Source of the DNA: an uncultured Collinsella sp.
GTDB lineage: Bacteria; Actinomycetota; Coriobacteriia; Coriobacteriales; Coriobacteriaceae
Assembly (NCBI GenBank): GCA_934654585.1
Contig: CAKUGF010000004.1
Location: forward strand, 1-64,000
DNA: 64,000 nt
Direction of reading: 5' to 3'
The translations under genes were made by a program, and so were the position numbers. Position 1 is the first letter of the stretch. Each line of letters starts with the position of its first letter. Under the pieces are notes generated by a model. The model was given only the letters and a program-made list of their open reading frames with translations, did no database searches and was not told the origin of the DNA. Shown one piece after another: positions 43,673 through 52,207 of this stretch.

Positions 43673-44071
43673 ATGTGCAAATGGAATATCGCGACCATCC
43701 TCTGCGACCTCGTGCTTGCGTTGGTTATCAACACTTCGGCGATGCTCATCGGCGGTGCCGAGATCGCATTTCAATCTTGGTATCCGGGCGTGGCGTCGGC
43801 GTTTTTCACCAATGTGCTGCTGCAACTCGTGCTGCCCGTTCCCGGGTTTGCCGTCGCGGTGACCGGATGGGTGGGAGAGCACCGTTGGCGCCCCATCCTC
43901 CAAGTCTTTGTCGAGAACTTCGTCTTCGTGACGTGTATCTCCTTCACCATGGCTCTGATTCAGACGCCGGTGGGTGGCGATGCTGTTGCCGCGTGGCTCT
44001 CGACGTATATCCAGCTCGTGCTTATCGGCTACGTGACGTCGCTTGTGCTTTTCGCAATCCAAAACCGCTAG
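43673..44071 (+). CDS. small four-span membrane protein (DUF2798-like)
   Basis: 132 residues, almost entirely four hydrophobic helices (for example LCDLVLALVINTSAMLIGG and YIQLVLIGYVTSLVLF). It resembles the DUF2798/YrvJ-like small membrane proteins, without a catalytic signature. Its tight placement inside the acyl module suggests a transport or accessory role; function unknown. Confidence 0.75.
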   Translation: MCKWNIATILCDLVLALVINTSAMLIGGAEIAFQSWYPGVASAFFTNVLLQLVLPVPGFAVAVTGWVGEHRWRPILQVFVENFVFVTCISFTMALIQTPVGGDAVAAWLSTYIQLVLIGYVTSLVLFAIQNR

Positions 44072-44172
44072 CCGGTAACGCCGCCAGCCTCCGTCACCGA
44101 GCCTCCATTTTCATTCTCGATAACACCGCTTGCCCCTGTTGATTCGTTTTCCCAGATAGAAAGGAAGCTTTC

Positions 44173-45297
44173 ATGAGTTACAAAATCCTGACCCTCTCCC
44201 CGGGTTCCACCTCCACCAAGGTCGCCGTGTTCGAAGGCACCGAGGCTCTGTTCCGTCTTAACGTCACCCATCCGGCCGATGAGCTCGCCCGCTTCGACCA
44301 GGCGGCTGACCAGTTCGAATACCGCAAGGAGACCATTCTTGCCGCTCTCGAGGAGCACGGTATCGAGCTCGAGGACATCGATGCGTTCTCCGGCTACTGC
44401 GGCTCCATGGGCCCCACCGTTGGTGGCATCTTTGCAATCGACGATACGGTTTGCGACCACGTCATGAATGCCGGCGTCAACCACCCCGCCATTTTGGGTG
44501 CGCCGCTGCTGCATGCTTTTGCCCAGCAGGTGGGCAAGCCCGCCTACGCCGTCAACCAGCCCGATACCGATGAGCTCGAGGACGTCGCCCGTATTACCGG
44601 TTACCCCGGTGTCTATCGCAAGAGCCACGTGCACTGCCTCAACCAGAAGGAGTGCGCCATTCGTTGCGCCGGAGAGCTCGGCACGACCTATGCCGAGGGC
44701 AACTTTATCGTCGCACACGTGGGCGGCGGCCTTTCCGTGGCCTGCCACAACCATGGTCGCATGATCGATACCAACGACGTGCTCGAAGGCTCCGGCCCCT
44801 TCGCGCCCAATCGCTCGGGCGATGCGCCGCTCAAGCCCGTCGTCAAGCTTGCCTTCTCCGAGGGCGCCGACAAGAAGCAGATGGACGGCGTGATTGGCAA
44901 GACCGGCGGCCTCGTGGGCCTGTGCGGTACCGATGATGCCCGCGTCATCTGCAAGCGCATCGAGGAAGGCGACGAGTGGGCGAAAGTCGTCTATGACGCC
45001 ATGGCCTACCAGGTCGCCAAGTATATCGGTGCTTTCGCGGCCGCGCTCAAGGGCAAGGTCGACGGCATCGTTCTCACCGGCGGTGTCTCCAATGACCCGT
45101 ACTTCACCGGCTATGTGCGCGAGCGCGTTGAGTGGATCGCGCCGGTCAAAATCTACGGTGGCGACTTCGAGATGGACGCCCTCGCGTCCGGCGCCATCCG
45201 TGCGCTCGAGGGCACCGAGGACGTCATGACCTATACCGGAGAGCCCTCTTGGAAGGGTTTCACGATGCCCGGCGCCTTCGCCGATGTCGAGGCCTAA
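44173..45297 (+). CDS. butyrate kinase-family acyl kinase
   Basis: 374-residue ASKHA-fold kinase converting an acyl phosphate plus ADP to acid plus ATP. The family phosphate-1 motif reads SPGSTSTKVAVFEG. Further markers are HVGGGLSVACHNHGRMIDTNDVLEG, the adenosine motif IVLTGGVSNDPYF and RVEWIAPVKIYGGDFEMDALASGA near the C-terminus. It fits Buk better than AckA. GAAAGGAAG precedes the ATG. With the phosphotransacylase it gives substrate-level phosphorylation from a thioester; acyl identity (butyryl, isobutyryl or other) is not determined. Confidence 0.9.
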   Translation: MSYKILTLSPGSTSTKVAVFEGTEALFRLNVTHPADELARFDQAADQFEYRKETILAALEEHGIELEDIDAFSGYCGSMGPTVGGIFAIDDTVCDHVMNAGVNHPAILGAPLLHAFAQQVGKPAYAVNQPDTDELEDVARITGYPGVYRKSHVHCLNQKECAIRCAGELGTTYAEGNFIVAHVGGGLSVACHNHGRMIDTNDVLEGSGPFAPNRSGDAPLKPVVKLAFSEGADKKQMDGVIGKTGGLVGLCGTDDARVICKRIEEGDEWAKVVYDAMAYQVAKYIGAFAAALKGKVDGIVLTGGVSNDPYFTGYVRERVEWIAPVKIYGGDFEMDALASGAIRALEGTEDVMTYTGEPSWKGFTMPGAFADVEA

Positions 45298-45307
45298 GGG
45301 GGACGCG

Positions 45308-46606
45308 GTGTCACAGGGAGCAACTTCTGCTGCGGGGGCTCAGGCCCCCGCCCGCCGCGATGGGTTTCACTACGCATACCTAATCGTGGCTGCCGGCATC
45401 GTGATCGCCGGTATCCCGTGCGCGCTCGTGCTGAGCTGCGCCGGCATTTTCTTCACCCCGGTGAGCGAGTATTTTGGCGTCGCCCGTGCATCGTTCACCA
45501 TGTATTTCTCGATCCTCAACTTGGCGATGATGCTCATGTTGCCGGTTGCGGGCAAGCTTATGAGCCGATTCGACACGCGTGCCGTGCTCTCGGCTGCCGT
45601 CGCCCTCGATGGCATCGCGCTTGTCGCCATGTCGCGCTTCACCGCTGTCTGGATGTTCTATATCGCGGGCATAGCGCTTGGTATCGGTACGGCGCCGCTC
45701 ATCTATCTCGCCGTCCCCACGCTCATCAACGCGTGGTGCAAGAAGAGGGTCGGTTTCTTCGTGGGCCTCTGCATGGCGTTTACCGGTATCGGCGGCGTCG
45801 TCTTTAACCCGCTCGGTACGGCGCTGATCTCGTCGGGTGCCGAGGGCTGGCGCATGGGGTATCTGATCTTCGGTCTGATCGTGCTTATCGTCGCCCTGCC
45901 GTTCACGTTTCTTGTGGTTCGTTCCAAGCCGGCGGATAAGGGCCTGCTTCCCTACGGTGCCGAGGACGTTGCTTCCGAGGATGGGAGCGTAACTGAAGGC
46001 GCGGCTGCCGCCTCCACCGAGCAAGGTGTGATGGCTGCGCAGGCCATGCGCATGCCCGCGTTTTTTGCGCTTGTCGTGTTCTCCTTCGTCATCACGGTCA
46101 ACCAGACGGTTTATCAATTCCTGCCGTCGTACTGTCTCTCGTTTGCTGACTCCGCACCCGCGATCGCTGCGATCTCGGGCGTGGTGGCAAGCGCCTGTAT
46201 GGCGGGCCAAGCGATCGGCAAGGTCGTGCTCGGCGTGGTCAACGACAGGTCGGCCAAGCTCGGGCTCTCGCTTGGCGTGGCCTGCGGCATTCTGGGTGTT
46301 GCCCTCATGGCGCTCGTCCCCGGAATCAGCGTGGCCCTGCTCGCGGGCGCTTTCGCCTTTGGCTTTGTTTACGCGTGTACCACGGTACAGACGCCGCTGT
46401 TGGTGCGCTCCGCCTTTGGGTCGCTCGACTACGCCAACATCTACTCGCGTGTGTCGATCGCTGGAGCTCTTGGCAGCGCGGTCGCCTCGATCTTCTGGGG
46501 CTTTGTGATCGATCTGCCCGGTGGCTTCACGCTCATGTTTGGCCTGTCCGTCGTCTGCATGGTCCTCTGCTTTGCCTTTGGCATGCTTGCCCTGCGCCGT
46601 AAATAG
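45308..46606 (+). CDS. MFS transporter (second of the locus)
   Basis: 432 residues from GTG at 45308, which has AAGGGGGA just upstream; an ATG at 45284 inside the kinase gene is the alternative. Twelve predicted spans, with a polar loop at about 205-245 (EDVASEDGSVTEGAAAASTEQG). It resembles the same MFS group as 39913 but is clearly a different paralogue. Likely exports the carboxylic acid product or imports the substrate. Confidence 0.85.
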   Translation: MSQGATSAAGAQAPARRDGFHYAYLIVAAGIVIAGIPCALVLSCAGIFFTPVSEYFGVARASFTMYFSILNLAMMLMLPVAGKLMSRFDTRAVLSAAVALDGIALVAMSRFTAVWMFYIAGIALGIGTAPLIYLAVPTLINAWCKKRVGFFVGLCMAFTGIGGVVFNPLGTALISSGAEGWRMGYLIFGLIVLIVALPFTFLVVRSKPADKGLLPYGAEDVASEDGSVTEGAAAASTEQGVMAAQAMRMPAFFALVVFSFVITVNQTVYQFLPSYCLSFADSAPAIAAISGVVASACMAGQAIGKVVLGVVNDRSAKLGLSLGVACGILGVALMALVPGISVALLAGAFAFGFVYACTTVQTPLLVRSAFGSLDYANIYSRVSIAGALGSAVASIFWGFVIDLPGGFTLMFGLSVVCMVLCFAFGMLALRRK

Positions 46607-46929
46607 AGATTTTCGTCAAGAAGGATCGCCAAAAGCGCGCCTTCCAAGCTTCAAAGGTTCATCCCTTCGGTGAGGTACGGCTGCATGAAGAAGGGAGCGA
46701 TAGAAGCACAGGTCGCGGATGTCGGCTCGGTGCAAAGTCGCACGTCAACGGCGTTGGGGATATGAGGTGCGGGACGGTGCCGACGGGTTTGTCCTGCTTC
46801 GACACCCTCCATTGGGACATCTTTGTCCGTGCCAGCGAGCGGTCGTATATGCGCGGTGTTCTTTGGTTTGGGTGCGGGGTATTATCCTGAAACGTCGCTG
46901 TTGTTTCGATTTTGAAAGATGGGCCCGAC
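46607..46929 (+). other. intergenic stretch before acpS, no gene recognised
   Basis: 323 bases with short open frames of unlikely composition. The only signals I see are a promoter-like GTATTATCC at about 46878-46886 and weak AAAGATGGG before the acpS start, so acpS may be transcribed from its own promoter. Confidence 0.5.
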
Positions 46930-47304
46930 ATGGTCAAAGGTATAGGGATCGATACGGTCGATATTGAAGAGATGCGCCGACTTTGTTCCGACTTGGACGG
47001 GGCGTTCGTTCGCCGCACCTTCACCGAGGCCGAATGTACCCAGGCTGCCTTAAGGCATGATACGGCTCAAGTCCTCGCCGGCAAGTTTGCCGTCAAGGAG
47101 GCGGCGTTCAAGGCTTTGGCAGGCCTTACGACCGAAGGCTTCGACTTACGGATCGTTGAAACACTGGAAGACGTTAGCGGCGCACCGCATATCACGCTCG
47201 CGGGACCACTTGCGTCGGTGCTCGCCGAGGCTGATGTAACCGAGTTGCTTGTCTCTATTACCAACGAGCGGGACCTGGCCACGGCTATCGTGCTGGCGCA
47301 ATAA
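46930..47304 (+). CDS. acpS: holo-[acyl-carrier-protein] synthase AcpS
   Basis: Transfers 4'-phosphopantetheine from CoA to the ACP serine. 124 residues from ATG at 46930. Magnesium-binding motif GIGIDTVDIEEM (4-15) and catalytic FAVKEAAFKAL are intact. Its position at the end of a run that starts with a dedicated ACP suggests it activates that ACP; it could also be the housekeeping enzyme of the genome. A textbook terminator follows. Confidence 0.92.
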   Translation: MVKGIGIDTVDIEEMRRLCSDLDGAFVRRTFTEAECTQAALRHDTAQVLAGKFAVKEAAFKALAGLTTEGFDLRIVETLEDVSGAPHITLAGPLASVLAEADVTELLVSITNERDLATAIVLAQ

Positions 47305-47317
47305 CTTGATTTCGTAT

Positions 47318-47356
47318 AGACCGGACGTCTTTTGCAAGATTGTCCGGTCTTTTTTG
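47318..47356 (+). terminator. Rho-independent terminator after acpS
   Basis: AGACCGGAC and GTCCGGTCT (47318-47326 and 47342-47350) with a 15-base loop, followed by TTTTTT. Confidence 0.93.
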
Positions 47357-47482
47357 CCTTCTATCGGTCCATACATTCGGGATTTGTTGCGAGAGGGGGT
47401 AGCGATGATTCCATCCAGCGCTTTGAACTCACTGTTTCTGGCCCGCGGGACCGCCTGGCGTAAGTCTTGCAAAGCCTTATTT

Positions 47483-47606
47483 CGGAAGTGAGGGGAAAAC
47501 TGAGAATTTGTCGACAAGACGACCATTTTTGCCATCTGTGGCCTGCGGTTTTGTTGACAAAAAACCAGTTGTGCTTACCGGTTTTCGATTTTTCCCCGCA
47601 CTTCCG
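47483..47606. repeat. palindrome related to the one at 5752-5935
   Basis: Arms CGGAAGTGAGGGGAAAA (47483-47499) and TTTTCCCCGCACTTCCG (47590-47606) match at 16 of 17. Inside is GCCTGCGGTTTTGTTGACAA, nearly the string found inside the 5752 palindrome (CCTGCGGTTTTGCTATCAAA), although the arms differ. The 426-base gap 47305-47730 holds only this and the acpS terminator. Confidence 0.75.
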
Positions 47607-47730
47607 GAACCCTGTCATGAAAGGGCGCGAGTCGGGTACAGTAAACGCATTTAAGTATGCGTAACATGGCACCAGACCGGTCGAGTCGCACCTCGGCGCG
47701 GTCTGGTGCCATTGACGATGGGGACACAGT

Positions 47731-48528
47731 ATGGATTTTACGGTTGAGAATGCGGGCACCGCGATTGCCTGTCGCGAGTATGCCGGCCCGGACGTGCCGT
47801 CCGATGCGCCTGCTCTGGTATGCGTGCACGGAGCCTGCGTCGATGGCGTCTTTTTTGACGGTATCGCCCGCGAGCTCAGCCGCGACTACCGCGTAATTAC
47901 CTACGACCGTCGCGGTTGCGGTGGGAGCGGCGATGCTGCGGACGGCCTCTATGACCTCGCCGCTCAGGCCGCCGATCTGCAAGCCGTAATCGAGTACGTC
48001 GGCGCTCCGGCAAACGTGCTCGCGCACAGCGCTGGTACGCTGGTGGCCATGGAGCTTCTGCGCGCCAACCCCAAGGCCGTCTCGCGAGCCATCCTGCACG
48101 AGCCTGCCGTGACGGATGAGGGCGTTGGCATGGGCGCGAGTCCGGTCCTACTTAAGATGATCGATGCCGGAAAAGTCTCGCGAGCCCTCATGCTTTTCCT
48201 CGGCGCCATGGGCGATTCCGACCCCGAGGCTCCCAAGTCGACGCCGGCAGAGGCAGAGCATGCCCTGCGCAACGGGCGCTGCTTTATGGCAAACGAATAC
48301 GCGACCAACATGACGTATGTCCCCGATTGGGAGAAGGTCCGCGCGTCGGGCGCTGTCGCCGCCGTGTGCCTAGGTGAGCTCTCGATTGGCACGCCCCGCG
48401 AGGCGGGCACGAGGATGGCGGCTGAGCTTTTGGACTGTCCGCTCGTGACGATCCCGGGCGCGCACAACGGCCTGCGCGATCGCCCGGTAGCGGCTGCCCA
48501 GACTGTCCGTGGCATTCTGGGGTTCTAG
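47731..48528 (+). CDS. alpha/beta-fold hydrolase
   Basis: 265-residue single-domain hydrolase: oxyanion strand VCVHGACVDGVFF, YDRRGCGGSG, nucleophile serine in LAHSAGTLVAMELL, and C-terminal histidine in IPGAHNGLRDRP. Cytoplasmic. No neighbour suggests its substrate. The serine loop is HSAG rather than the common HSMG or HSLG. Confidence 0.88.
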   Translation: MDFTVENAGTAIACREYAGPDVPSDAPALVCVHGACVDGVFFDGIARELSRDYRVITYDRRGCGGSGDAADGLYDLAAQAADLQAVIEYVGAPANVLAHSAGTLVAMELLRANPKAVSRAILHEPAVTDEGVGMGASPVLLKMIDAGKVSRALMLFLGAMGDSDPEAPKSTPAEAEHALRNGRCFMANEYATNMTYVPDWEKVRASGAVAAVCLGELSIGTPREAGTRMAAELLDCPLVTIPGAHNGLRDRPVAAAQTVRGILGF

Positions 48529-48739
48529 CATCCGCAATAGCCAAAGCAGGCTCCATCCGCAAACGTTTCGGCCGTGTTAACAAATGTGCTCAAAACCTCA
48601 CGTCTGCGACTTCAATCGCGCCGCCTGTCAACTCATAAAAATGTAACAGCATTCACGTACTTACCTGCATCGACAAGGTGTTACCCTTGTAGCATTTGGA
48701 ACCCACCGCTACCATGCGAAACTATCGAAAGGGCCCCAT

Positions 48740-50620
48740 ATGCTCAATAATCACGAGGTCAATCTAACCGACGAGGAGGCTGCCGCCGAGGTCGCCCGCG
48801 TCGCGAAGACCTACCCCGTGGTGCGTTTGCTGTCGGCCGATCAGATTAAGAGTGAGCCTAACTGCCTGCTCGCCGGTGATCGCTGCCCTTGTCTGCGTCA
48901 GTCGAGTCTTGAGGCCTTGGCAGATTCGGGTGAGGTGTCGGAGCAGCTGCTCAATGATGGTATTGAGTACCGCGCCCGTCTGCGCCCTCTGAAGGTCGAG
49001 GGCGAGCCTCACGTCTTGCTGATGGTGCGTCCGATCGATGAGCAAGAGGCCGCAGAAGAGGACCTTGTCTACACCGACGTGCTGACGAGTGTGCGCAATC
49101 GCCGATATTACGAGGAAAAGCTCCGAAGCGCCCGCATGAATGCCGGCGTTGCGATGATCGACCTTGATGATTTTAGGGTCTTCAACGATACATGTGGCCG
49201 TCATGCCGGCGACCTTGCGCTCGGTGCTGTGGCGACAGCCATGCGCAGCGGAATTCGTTCGACTGACGAGCTTGTGCGCTATGGCTGCGACAAGTTTGTG
49301 GTTGTCATGCCCAATATTCCCTCCGATGACTTCACCCGTCGCCTGCATCAGGTGTCCGATGCCGTTCGTTCCACGATTATTCCGGGCCATGAGTACGTGA
49401 GCTTGACGGCATGTGTTGGTGGCGTTCGCATTCATGGCGAGACGGTCGATGAGGGCGTTGGCCGTGCTGTCCAATTATTGGGCCGCGCTAAGGCAAAAGC
49501 CGGTACGGTCGTGACCGATGCCGATTCCATCGAGGCCTTCCAAAGCGAAAAGCCTTTGGTGCTTATTGTCGATGACTCCGAGATGAACCGAGCCATTCTC
49601 AGCGAGATGCTCAAGGACGAGTATTGCATCCTCGAGGCCGACAACGGTCGTACAGCGCTCGACATGGTCGACCGCTATGGCGATGAGTTGTCGCTCGTGA
49701 TGCTGGACATTGTCATGCCGGGCATAAGCGGCTTTGAGGTGCTAGCCGATCTGTCGCGCCGATCGGGCATCGACAATCTGCCTGTCATCATGATTTCGAG
49801 CGAAGATTCCGATGATATGGTTCTGCGCGCGTACGAGCTGGGCGCCTCGGACTATATCAACCGCCCGTTTGACTCCCGTGTCGTGCGCCGCCGCGTAAGC
49901 AACACCATCCGCCTGTACGCCAAACAGCGCCGCCTGACGAGCCTGCTGTCCCAGCAGTACAACGAGCGCGTCAAGAACAGTCGCATGCTCATCGACATCA
50001 TGGCCGGCGTCATGGAGCTTCGCAACGGCGAGAGCGGCAGGCACGTTACGAACATCGAGAAGCTGACCGAGCTGCTGCTTGGCTGTCTGGTCCAGCGTAG
50101 CGGCACGGTCTCCCTCGACAATGAGGAACGCTCTACGATCGCCCTGGCTTCGGCGCTGCACGATATCGGCAAGATGTCGATTGACGATGCGATTCTCAAC
50201 AAGCCCGGACGCCTTACGTCCGAGGAGTTCGAGATTATGAAGACGCATACCACGATCGGCGCCGACATGCTGCTTGAGCTGGGTAGCCATCACGCCGGCA
50301 ATGCGCTTATGGAATATGCGTACCAGATTGCGCGTTGGCACCACGAGCGCTGGGACGGCAAGGGTTATCCCGATGGCCTTAAGGGCGACGAGATTCCCAT
50401 TGCCGCACAGGTGGTTTCGGTGGCTGACGTGTACGATGCGCTGACGAGCGTGCGCGTGTACAAGGACGCTATCCCGCACCAGGAAGCGATTCAGATGATT
50501 CTGGACGGCAAGTGCGGTGAGTTTAACCCGCTGCTGCTCGACTGCCTGCTCGAGGTGCAAGACCAAATTGCCGAGACGTTGGCACGCCCCGCCGACGTCG
50601 TCGCGTTTCCCACGATTTAG
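48740..50620 (+). CDS. degenerate GGDEF - receiver - HD-GYP signalling protein
   Basis: 626 residues with three domains. A GGDEF fold (about 108-265) has a signature that reads GCDKF (182-186) instead of GGDEF, so cyclase activity is unlikely. A receiver domain (275-395) has phospho-acceptor D323 in MLDIVMPG. The C-terminal HD-GYP phosphodiesterase (420-610) has H474-D475 in LHDIGKMSIDD and HHERWDGKGYPDGL, predicting cleavage of cyclic di-GMP or a related nucleotide. The N-terminus (1-105) is an uncharacterised sensor-like region. An HPt protein is encoded directly downstream. Confidence 0.9.
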   Translation: MLNNHEVNLTDEEAAAEVARVAKTYPVVRLLSADQIKSEPNCLLAGDRCPCLRQSSLEALADSGEVSEQLLNDGIEYRARLRPLKVEGEPHVLLMVRPIDEQEAAEEDLVYTDVLTSVRNRRYYEEKLRSARMNAGVAMIDLDDFRVFNDTCGRHAGDLALGAVATAMRSGIRSTDELVRYGCDKFVVVMPNIPSDDFTRRLHQVSDAVRSTIIPGHEYVSLTACVGGVRIHGETVDEGVGRAVQLLGRAKAKAGTVVTDADSIEAFQSEKPLVLIVDDSEMNRAILSEMLKDEYCILEADNGRTALDMVDRYGDELSLVMLDIVMPGISGFEVLADLSRRSGIDNLPVIMISSEDSDDMVLRAYELGASDYINRPFDSRVVRRRVSNTIRLYAKQRRLTSLLSQQYNERVKNSRMLIDIMAGVMELRNGESGRHVTNIEKLTELLLGCLVQRSGTVSLDNEERSTIALASALHDIGKMSIDDAILNKPGRLTSEEFEIMKTHTTIGADMLLELGSHHAGNALMEYAYQIARWHHERWDGKGYPDGLKGDEIPIAAQVVSVADVYDALTSVRVYKDAIPHQEAIQMILDGKCGEFNPLLLDCLLEVQDQIAETLARPADVVAFPTI

Positions 50621-50643
50621 TTTGACCAAAGGAGTTTTAATCC

Positions 50644-51000
50644 ATGATTTCCATGCGTGAGGCGTATGAGAAGATCGGCGCTAATTATGATGACGCGTGC
50701 GCTCGGCTGATGGGCGAGGAAATGCTTGCCCGCTTTGCCCTCAAGTTTTTGGATGACGAGAGCATGGACAAGCTGGAGGCCGCCATGGCGGCAGGAGACG
50801 CCGAAAGTGCGTTTATGGCAGCGCACACGCTCAAGGGCGTGAGCCAGAACCTGGGATTCGATAATCTGTACGAGCCGGCGGTCGTGGTGACCGAAACGTT
50901 GCGCGGCGCCGATGCCGTTGACGGCGCTCGCGAGGGAATGCATGCGCTGCAGCAGCAATATGCGGCTACGATGTCGGCCCTGCGCGAGGCGGCTGAATAA
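50644..51000 (+). CDS. HPt-domain phosphotransfer protein
   Basis: 118-residue four-helix protein. The phospho-histidine is H61 in AAHTLKGVSQNLGF, the HPt signature. It starts 23 bases after the HD-GYP gene with AAAGGAG upstream, so it probably exchanges phosphate with that protein's receiver domain. No hybrid histidine kinase is encoded nearby. Confidence 0.9.
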   Translation: MISMREAYEKIGANYDDACARLMGEEMLARFALKFLDDESMDKLEAAMAAGDAESAFMAAHTLKGVSQNLGFDNLYEPAVVVTETLRGADAVDGAREGMHALQQQYAATMSALREAAE

Positions 51001-51024
51001 GCGCTCGCGAGCTTTGATGACTAT

Positions 51025-51088
51025 GAGAGTGGATAATCTCCCGTTTTAGGCCCGGTGGTGGCCTCGAAGTGGGAGATTATCCACTCTC
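51025..51088. repeat. nested palindrome downstream of HPt gene
   Basis: Perfect 18-base arms (51025-51042 and 51071-51088) enclose a second AGGCC/GGCCT stem (51048-51052 and 51060-51064). It is 25 bases past the HPt stop. Confidence 0.85.
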
Positions 51089-51176
51089 GTTCGATACGTG
51101 TCCAAAAATCCACGCTCACCCCTTCTGATTAGTGAATGGGCTATGCGCACTGGCGGGGCTTTCCGCATGCAATCAA

Positions 51177-51210
51177 TATCGTTGTTCGATAAACTGTTCG
51201 AATAACGATA
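51177..51210. promoter_or_regulatory. 14-base dyad upstream of the DUF2975/HTH pair
   Basis: TATCGTTGTTCGAT (51177-51190) and TTCGAATAACGATA (51197-51210) are inverted repeats matching at 12 of 14 with a 6-base spacer, ending 20 bases before the DUF2975 start. Its centre TTCGATAAAC resembles the ATCGATAAAC in the promoter of the six-cysteine peptide gene (52224-52233), suggesting one regulator for both. Confidence 0.55.
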
Positions 51211-51230
51211 GAGTCGATGAGGGTGAGTGT

Positions 51231-51791
51231 ATGTCCAACAGCGTTCAGCGTATGGCCAAGGCGGGCGAAAATATCAGGAAGCTTGGTTTTTGCATGGCAG
51301 CCGTTTTTGCAGGGATGCTCGTCGCTTTTGCCGCGTTGGTTGTTTACGTGATCTGGTATGCGGTTGCAAACGTTGCTTCTGTCGATTCTTTCGGCGTCGT
51401 GACGCTTCTCGATGGCGGGGGCATCGTTATCCCAAGCGGACTGTGCCTGGCACTCGTCGTGGGTATTTCGCTTGTCGTTCTGTGTGGGATCAGCCGTAAC
51501 ATCTCGCGAGGCGTCTCGCCCTTTACCAAGACGCATGTGCGGCTTATCCGTGTTCTTGCGCTTGCCTTTGCTGTTAACGCCGCGGTTTCGCTTATTGGTG
51601 CCTACGGATCGGTCAATCTTACCATTGGTGGGCTGGAGCTTTACGTCGTGCCTCATTCCTTCGTTATTGAGATTTGCCAAGGCGTTGCCTTTGATGCGGG
51701 GTCGCTTATCGGCGCGGCTGTCTGTCTGTGTATCTCGGTGATCTGGAGTTATGCCTCGCTGCTCCAAGAGCAGTCTGACGAGCTTGTGTAG
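51231..51791 (+). CDS. DUF2975 membrane protein
   Basis: 186 residues from ATG at 51231 (GAGGGTGAG upstream; an earlier in-frame ATG at 51132 lies before the dyad operator and is rejected). Four membrane helices and a conserved SRGVSPFTKTHVRLIRVLALAF loop mark DUF2975. These are typically encoded with a small XRE-like regulator, as here (next gene eight bases on), and are thought to hold the regulator at the membrane or control it. Role here is inferred. Confidence 0.85.
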   Translation: MSNSVQRMAKAGENIRKLGFCMAAVFAGMLVAFAALVVYVIWYAVANVASVDSFGVVTLLDGGGIVIPSGLCLALVVGISLVVLCGISRNISRGVSPFTKTHVRLIRVLALAFAVNAAVSLIGAYGSVNLTIGGLELYVVPHSFVIEICQGVAFDAGSLIGAAVCLCISVIWSYASLLQEQSDELV

Positions 51792-51799
51792 GAGGAAGC

Positions 51800-52129
51800 A
51801 TGAGCTATCTCATCATCGAGCTTGAGACGCAGCTGCTTAAGACCGGAAAGACCAGTGCTGATCTGATTCGTGCCACGGGGCATACTCCGGCTAATATTTC
51901 TAAGCTAAGAAACGGAAAAATTAAAGCTATTCGCCTTAAGACGCTTCTCGATATTTGCGATGAACTTGACTGTCAACCGGGAGATATTATTCGGCGGGTG
52001 AGTGAGAAAGAGCTTGAGGAGCTTATTGTTGAGCGTGCAAAAAATGTCGTGAGACAGATGCGGAATGGTGGAGGCAATGAGGCGTCGCTTCCGACATCAG
52101 TCTTTGCTGTAGATTTGAGCGACGAGTAG
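51800..52129 (+). CDS. small XRE/YozG-like HTH regulator
   Basis: 109 residues. Helix-turn-helix at about 18-65 (TSADLIRATGHTPANISKLRNGKIKAIRLKTLLDICDELDC in part), the YozG/Cro-C1 type found next to DUF2975 proteins. GGAGGAAGC precedes the ATG. It ends 145 bases before the six-cysteine peptide gene, whose promoter carries a palindrome similar to the one before the DUF2975 gene, so it is the best candidate regulator of the RiPP cluster. Confidence 0.85.
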   Translation: MSYLIIELETQLLKTGKTSADLIRATGHTPANISKLRNGKIKAIRLKTLLDICDELDCQPGDIIRRVSEKELEELIVERAKNVVRQMRNGGGNEASLPTSVFAVDLSDE

Positions 52130-52163
52130 CATATAGCGAGCAGCTAAAACGAGATATTGGTGT

Positions 52164-52200
52164 GATGGGGCCCGTGTCTAGCGCGGGCCCCATCTCTTTA
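52164..52200 (+). terminator. terminator after the HTH regulator gene
   Basis: Perfect 11-base stem GATGGGGCCCG/CGGGCCCCATC (52164-52174 and 52184-52194) followed by TCTTTA. It isolates the RiPP transcript from the regulator genes. Confidence 0.8.
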
Positions 52201-52207
52201 AATTATC

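Noticed and set aside
46719-46967. 82-codon open frame before acpS
   Set aside because: Composition is Arg/Cys-rich and it runs into acpS in another frame; no ribosome site.
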